A stretch of 62,896 bases of DNA, from the NCBI GenBank assembly GCA_964614575.1, contig CAZTLX010000004.1, positions 1 to 62,896 of the forward strand. The letters run 5' to 3'. Each line of letters opens with the position of its first letter. Position 1 is the stretch's first letter. Source of the DNA: JBGTLW01 sp964614575. GTDB lineage: Bacteria > Planctomycetota > Phycisphaerae > Phycisphaerales > Phycisphaeraceae. Below the pieces are notes generated by a model. The model did no database searches. It saw nothing but the letters and a program-made list of their open reading frames with translations, and was not told where the DNA came from. Positions 59,200 through 62,896 of the stretch are shown piece by piece. A program made the translations under genes and the position numbers.

Positions 59200-60471
59200 C
59201 ACCCCTATCTCACCGCCGATCTCCCCGGCGTCGGTGGGGTCATCAAGCAGCGTAACGAAGACTTCCTCGTCGAGGAGCAGCCGCTCTACGAGCCCGGCGG
59301 GCAGGGCGAGCACCTGTATCTGTTCGTCGAGAAGAGCGGCCTCACGACCGAGGAGCTGATCCGCGCGGTGGCCAGGGCCTTCCGCGTCAGCCGGCGGTCG
59401 GTCGGCTACGCGGGCCTCAAAGACAAGCACGCCATCACCCGCCAGCACCTCTCGATCCACCTGCCCGGCGGCGAAGACGATGATGCAAGGCTCGCGGCCA
59501 ATCTCGAACACCACCCGAAGATCAAGCTGCTGTGGGCGACGCGTCACGCCAACAAGCTCCGCCGCGGCCACCTCGCGGGCAACCGCTTCGTCATCCGCAT
59601 CCGCGAGGTGTCGCCGACGGGGGTGATCCACGCCAAGCGCGTGCTTGATGAACTGACCCGGCGTGGCGTGCCGAACTACATCGGTGCGCAGCGCTTCGGC
59701 TACCGCAACAACTCGCATGAGCTGGGGCGTTTTTTCCTGCTCGGTCGCTATGGGGACGTGCTCGCGGAGTTGCTCGGCCGGGCGGTTGACCATGAGACGC
59801 CGGTGCTGATCGAGGCGCGCCAGCGTTACCGCGCGGGCGACCTGGCCGGAGCGCTGGAGCTTTGGCCCAAGTCCCTGCGGCACGACCGCCAGGCGCTCGA
59901 TGCGCTGCGTCGCGGCAAGCCGCCGCGTGAAGCGGTGCTGGCGATCGACCGCCGACAGATCGAGTTCCTCACCAGCGCGTTCCAGAGCGCCGTGTTCAAC
60001 GACGTGCTGGCGACGCGGCTGAGGGAGGGCACGTTTGATCGTTTGCTGCCGGGTGATCTGGCGTTCAAGCACGAGAACCGCGCGTGCTTCGCGGTGGATG
60101 AGGCGACCGCCGAGCTGGAGAACGCGGCCGGCGGGCGCATCGCATGCTTCGTGGTCTCACCCTCGGGGCCGATGTGGGGGCCGGATATGACGCGGGCCGG
60201 CGGGGCGGTCGATGCGCTGGAACTCGCGGCGTTGGAGGCTTACGGCATCGGCCTCGAACAGTTGGCGGGGCAGGACCGCATCGCAGCGGCCGGGGCGCGC
60301 CGGCCGTTGCGCATCCCCGTCAAAGATGCCGACCTCTCCGGCGGGGTCGATGAGCACGGCCCGTACATCCGCGTCGCGTTCGAGCTGCCCCGCGGCAGCT
60401 TCGCTACGACGGTGCTGGACGAGATCATGAAAACCAAGTCCTCGGAGGAGGACACCCCGGCCGAGCCCTGA
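59164..60471 (+). CDS. truD: tRNA pseudouridine(13) synthase TruD
   Basis: 435 residues. Isomerises U13 of tRNA. VIKQRNEDFLVEEQPLYEPG near the N-terminus; catalytic motif GYAGLKDKHAITRQ (Asp87); PNYIGAQRFGYRN; TRUD insertion domain between about 155 and 300. Longer than E. coli TruD (349). ATG 59164 is chosen. Its first residues (SDIDHRPSPTDHP) are encoded by a repeat-rich segment, and the stop TGA (60469-60471) falls inside a half REP copy, so both ends of the reading frame are repeat-derived. Confidence 0.9.
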   Translation: MSDIDHRPSPTDHPYLTADLPGVGGVIKQRNEDFLVEEQPLYEPGGQGEHLYLFVEKSGLTTEELIRAVARAFRVSRRSVGYAGLKDKHAITRQHLSIHLPGGEDDDARLAANLEHHPKIKLLWATRHANKLRRGHLAGNRFVIRIREVSPTGVIHAKRVLDELTRRGVPNYIGAQRFGYRNNSHELGRFFLLGRYGDVLAELLGRAVDHETPVLIEARQRYRAGDLAGALELWPKSLRHDRQALDALRRGKPPREAVLAIDRRQIEFLTSAFQSAVFNDVLATRLREGTFDRLLPGDLAFKHENRACFAVDEATAELENAAGGRIACFVVSPSGPMWGPDMTRAGGAVDALELAALEAYGIGLEQLAGQDRIAAAGARRPLRIPVKDADLSGGVDEHGPYIRVAFELPRGSFATTVLDEIMKTKSSEEDTPAEP

Positions 60472-60491
60472 CCGCAGCGAAGGGCCGGATC
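60463..60491. repeat. Half REP (transposase-linked family) over the truD stop
   Basis: gagccctgaccgcagcgaag then ggccggatc. Reverse complement matches the arm of 53759-53794 at most positions. Confidence 0.6.
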
Positions 60492-60580
60492 GTGCGGGGT
60501 GACAAAACCGGCCCAGCGCAGCCAGCAGGGCTCGGCTTTCGGCTTTTGGCTGACCCCTTTTGGCTCACGTGTACATGCTT

Positions 60581-60609
60581 TTGACGTAGCCCGGATGCGC
60601 TGGCATGAT
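60581..60609 (+). promoter_or_regulatory. efp promoter
   Basis: -35 TTGACG (60581-60586), 17-bp spacer, -10 CATGAT (60604-60609) preceded by TGG (extended). Leader about 57 nt. Confidence 0.7.
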
Positions 60610-60672
60610 ACATGGCTCGGCCGACCCGGCCGTACGATCCCCCGCCCACGCCCCCCGCCCGCGAGAACACCC

Positions 60673-61227
60673 GTGAAAGCCTCGGAACTCAAGCCCGGTC
60701 GTGCCGTCGAAATCGATGGCAACCTCTTCGTCGTCGTCAAGGTCGATCATGTCAAGCCCGGCAAGGGCGGCGCGTTTGCCGCGACCAAGCTCAAGAACGT
60801 CAAGACCGGCCAGAACGTCGAGAAACGCTTCCGCTCTACCGAAGACGTCGCCGGCGTGACGCTCGACAAGCGCGAGATGGAATACCTCTACTCCGAAGCC
60901 AGCGGCGCGGTCTTCATGGACATCGAGTCCTATGAGCAGATGACCATCGGTGAAGACCTGCTCGGCGACGCGCTGCTCTACATCAAGCCCAACACCAATG
61001 TCGTCGGCCTCTACCACCACGGCAACCCGATCAGCATCGAGTTGCCCAGCACCGTTGATCTGGTGGTCAAAGACACCACGCCGCAGGTCAAGGGCGCGAC
61101 CGCGACCAACCAGCTCAAGGAGGCCGAACTCGAGACCGGCCTCAAGACCCGTGTGCCGCCGTTCATCGAGACCGGCGAGCTGATCCGCATCAGCACCGAC
61201 ACCGGCGAATACCTCTCGCGGGTGTAA
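60673..61227 (+). CDS. efp: Elongation factor P (lysine-tip type)
   Basis: 184 residues. Rescues ribosomes at polyproline stretches. KOW-like domain I with the tip loop VKPGKGGAF: Lys31 is the position modified in other bacteria. SYEQMTIGEDLLGDALLY and KGATATNQLKEAELETGLKT are family-typical. GTG 60673 is the start (KASELKPGRAVEIDG begins the domain). The promoter is at 60581-60609. A paralogue lies 42 bp downstream. Which lysine-modifying enzyme is used (EpmA/B or other) cannot be told. Confidence 0.93.
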   Translation: MKASELKPGRAVEIDGNLFVVVKVDHVKPGKGGAFAATKLKNVKTGQNVEKRFRSTEDVAGVTLDKREMEYLYSEASGAVFMDIESYEQMTIGEDLLGDALLYIKPNTNVVGLYHHGNPISIELPSTVDLVVKDTTPQVKGATATNQLKEAELETGLKTRVPPFIETGELIRISTDTGEYLSRV

Positions 61228-61269
61228 CTCACCACACCGCGGGGCCACCCCTCCTCGGGAAGCACGTCC

Positions 61270-61830
61270 GTGAAGTCCACCGATCTCAAGACCGGCATGG
61301 CCGTCCGCATCGACGGCCAACTGTTCATCATCACCTTCTTCCAGCACGTCACGCCCGGCAACCTCCGCGCGTTCGTGCAGGTCAAGCTCAAGAACATCGC
61401 CACCGGCCAGACCATCGAGAAACGCCTGCGCTCCGGCGAAGACATCGAACGCATCGACCTGGACCGACGCGAGATCGAGTACCTCTACTCCGACGGCTCC
61501 GGGGCCGTATTCATGGACAACGATTCCTACGAGCAATTCAACATCGCCGGGGATGTGCTCGGTGACGCGCTGCTCTATGTCAAGCCTAACGGCACGCTGA
61601 CCGCGCTGATGCACGAGGAGAACGTGGTCAGCGTCGAGCTGCCCGGCTCGGTGGTGCTGCGGGTCGTCGATACCCCGCCGGGCATCAAGGGCGCGACCGC
61701 GACCAATCAGCTCAAGGAAGCGGAACTGGAGACGGGCTTAAAGACCCGCGTCCCGCCGTTCATCACCAATGATGAGCTGATCCGCGTGAATACCGACACC
61801 GGCGAATACCTCGGCCGCGCGAGCGAGTAG
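61270..61830 (+). CDS. Elongation factor P paralogue with Asn/Arg tip
   Basis: 186 residues. A second, complete three-domain EF-P; domain III (KGATATNQLKEAELETGLKT, RVPPFI) is nearly identical to that of the upstream gene, indicating tandem duplication. The tip loop reads VTPGNLRAF: the lysine position is Asn31 and Arg33 is two residues on, so lysine modification cannot occur here. It might be unmodified, use the Arg, or act on another class of stalling. GTG 61270 start, 42 bp after the first copy, presumably co-transcribed. Confidence 0.9.
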   Translation: MKSTDLKTGMAVRIDGQLFIITFFQHVTPGNLRAFVQVKLKNIATGQTIEKRLRSGEDIERIDLDRREIEYLYSDGSGAVFMDNDSYEQFNIAGDVLGDALLYVKPNGTLTALMHEENVVSVELPGSVVLRVVDTPPGIKGATATNQLKEAELETGLKTRVPPFITNDELIRVNTDTGEYLGRASE

Positions 61831-61899
61831 GGTCAGTCGCGTCGCATCGGTCAGGCGTCAGTGCCTTGCGCGCTTGGCGTGAGATCCGGTCGCGTCGGT

Positions 61900-61905
61900 T
61901 AAACT
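61900..61905 (+). promoter_or_regulatory. -10 element of the lipoprotein gene (near-leaderless)
   Basis: TAAACT with 9 nt to ATG 61915. Confidence 0.4.
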
Positions 61906-61914
61906 GGGACGACG

Positions 61915-62556
61915 ATGCTCGGTTTCTGGAGCCACGCCATGACACGTATTCGCTTAACGCTCTGCCTGCTCCTGACCACGCTGGCCGGTGTCGGCTGCGA
62001 TTCAGCCAGTTCGGTCCACCCGGTCGGCACGCCGCCCGTCGGTGAGGTGGCCGCGCAGGTCGATGGGGTGTGGGTGGTCGACGGCGATGAACCGCGGCCA
62101 CCGATTCACCTGCGGTACCTCGGTGATGGCAAGCTCGTGGCCGCGGGCATCAGTTGGGACGACGGAGCGCAGGAGTTCAAGCTCGATTCGTTTAACGGCC
62201 GGCTGCTTGAAGACGACGGTGTGCTGTTCATCAACTTCCGCCCGATCGATATCAAGCCGAAGGACCAGCCGGCCGAGGAAGATCAGCGCTACTTCTTCAT
62301 CCGGCTGGTGGTGCGGGAGGATGGCAGCATGCAGGTTGCGGCACCCCGCGTGACGGCGTTCGCGGCCGCGGTGGAGAGCGGCGCTCTTGACGGCAGCGTC
62401 GTGCGGAAGAACAACACCACCGAGGTGGTGATCACCTCCGCCCCCCAGGCACTCAACGCCTTCATCGACCCGGACAAAGCCGACCAGCAGTTCGAACTCG
62501 ATAAAGCCACCGTGCTCAAGCGGATCGCTCGGCCCGAGGATGCGGTTTCTCCATGA
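61915..62556 (+). CDS. Lipoprotein of unknown function
   Basis: 213 residues. Signal peptide with Cys at about residue 28 (LLLTTLAGVGCDSASS); the lipobox is weak because the -3 position is Gly. Mature part is beta-rich (VDGVWVVDGDEPRPPIHLRY, DDGVLFINFRPIDIKPKDQP), without recognised family. Start ATG 61915 fits TAAACT 9 nt upstream; a second ATG at 61939 would shorten the signal peptide. The stop overlaps the next ATG (ATGA), so the lipoprotein is coupled to the methyltransferase. Confidence 0.7.
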   Translation: MLGFWSHAMTRIRLTLCLLLTTLAGVGCDSASSVHPVGTPPVGEVAAQVDGVWVVDGDEPRPPIHLRYLGDGKLVAAGISWDDGAQEFKLDSFNGRLLEDDGVLFINFRPIDIKPKDQPAEEDQRYFFIRLVVREDGSMQVAAPRVTAFAAAVESGALDGSVVRKNNTTEVVITSAPQALNAFIDPDKADQQFELDKATVLKRIARPEDAVSP

Positions 62557-62896
62557 CCGACGCCGCCACCCCGCGCCTCTACGACGACCTCGCCTGGCTC
62601 TGGCCGCTGCTCTCGCCGCCGGAGCATTATGCGCCGGAAGCGGAGGTGTTGCGGGAGCTGATCGCGCAGCACTTTCGCTCGCGTCATCAGGTGGGGCGTT
62701 TGTCGCTGCTCGAACTAGGCGCAGGCGGCGGGCATACGCTTGTGCATCTGGCGGATGATTTCGATTGCGTGGCGGTCGATCTGTCCGAGGCGATGCTGGC
62801 CAACTGCCGGGCGCTGGTGCCGGGGGCACAGACGATCGTGGGGGACATGCGGACGCTGCGGCTGGGGCGGACGTTCGACGTCGTGCTGGTGCATGA
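62553..62896 (+). CDS. Class I SAM-dependent methyltransferase (partial, runs off window)
   Basis: 114 codons visible. The N-terminal part (RLYDDLAWLWPLLSPPEHY) then motif I LLELGAGGGHTLVHL, the acidic end of beta-2 AVDLSEAMLAN, and FDVVLVH as motif post-II/IV. The substrate is unknown; the opening resembles small-molecule methyltransferases. ATGA overlap with the lipoprotein. The 3' part lies beyond the right edge. Confidence 0.85.
   Translation, partial: MTDAATPRLYDDLAWLWPLLSPPEHYAPEAEVLRELIAQHFRSRHQVGRLSLLELGAGGGHTLVHLADDFDCVAVDLSEAMLANCRALVPGAQTIVGDMRTLRLGRTFDVVLVH

Overview
The window is about 63 kb of GC-rich chromosome, most likely from a planctomycete and probably of the class Phycisphaerae. 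That assignment is an inference from gene content. The signs are a DUF1559-like prepilin beside a LacI/AraC-hybrid (XylR-type) regulator, DUF115/Maf proteins, PQQ-type beta-propeller and terpene-cyclase-fold exported proteins, a PEP-CTERM/exosortase system, and many short inverted repeats. No rRNA, tRNA, CRISPR array or prophage was recognised. About 48 protein genes can be supported. Both window edges cut a gene: RNase Y on the left and a methyltransferase on the right.

Layout. 1-8.4 kb: rny, a gene-free 970-bp gap, exported beta-propeller protein, leuD, small coiled-coil protein, terpene-cyclase-fold protein, a UPF0104-type membrane protein and a small membrane protein. 8.5-14 kb: PilZ protein and a lutABC (lactate oxidation) operon interrupted by an inverted-repeat-bounded GxxExxY (PD-(D/E)XK nuclease-like) gene, then a PEP-CTERM protein. 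14-27 kb: recG, an MMPL/RND exporter, EamA permease, HD-GYP-like protein, secreted metalloprotease-like and VWA proteins, YbaK. 27-33 kb: a flagellin/surface-glycan-type locus (DUF115/Maf, a nucleotidyltransferase fused to a cysteine-less radical-SAM-like domain, NeuA-like, NeuC-like). 33-39 kb: prepilin, XylR-type regulator, Spy-like protein, membrane proteins, gpsA. 39.7-53 kb: an exopolysaccharide/exosortase cluster reading one way (Wza-like lipoprotein, exosortase-EpsI fusion, 1511-aa TPR protein, Wzc-like protein without the Walker A lysine, SDR epimerase, WecA-like transferase). 53-56 kb: a REP-associated tyrosine transposase between two copies of a long palindrome, then rpsB-tsf. 56-62.9 kb: recQ, ilvE, truD, two tandem EF-P genes, a lipoprotein and a methyltransferase.

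The most unusual layer is the repeats. At least three kinds can be seen: (i) a palindrome pair on both sides of the transposase gene, with half copies inside gpsA and across the truD stop codon; (ii) a shorter related hairpin at gene ends; (iii) longer imperfect inverted repeats built of 9-12-nt sub-repeats, one of which flanks the nuclease-like gene inside lutABC and another of which is read in frame inside the radical-SAM-like gene. Several genes also have a -10-like hexamer only 6-9 nt before the start codon, which suggests leaderless transcripts. All family calls come from reading motifs; no database search was run.
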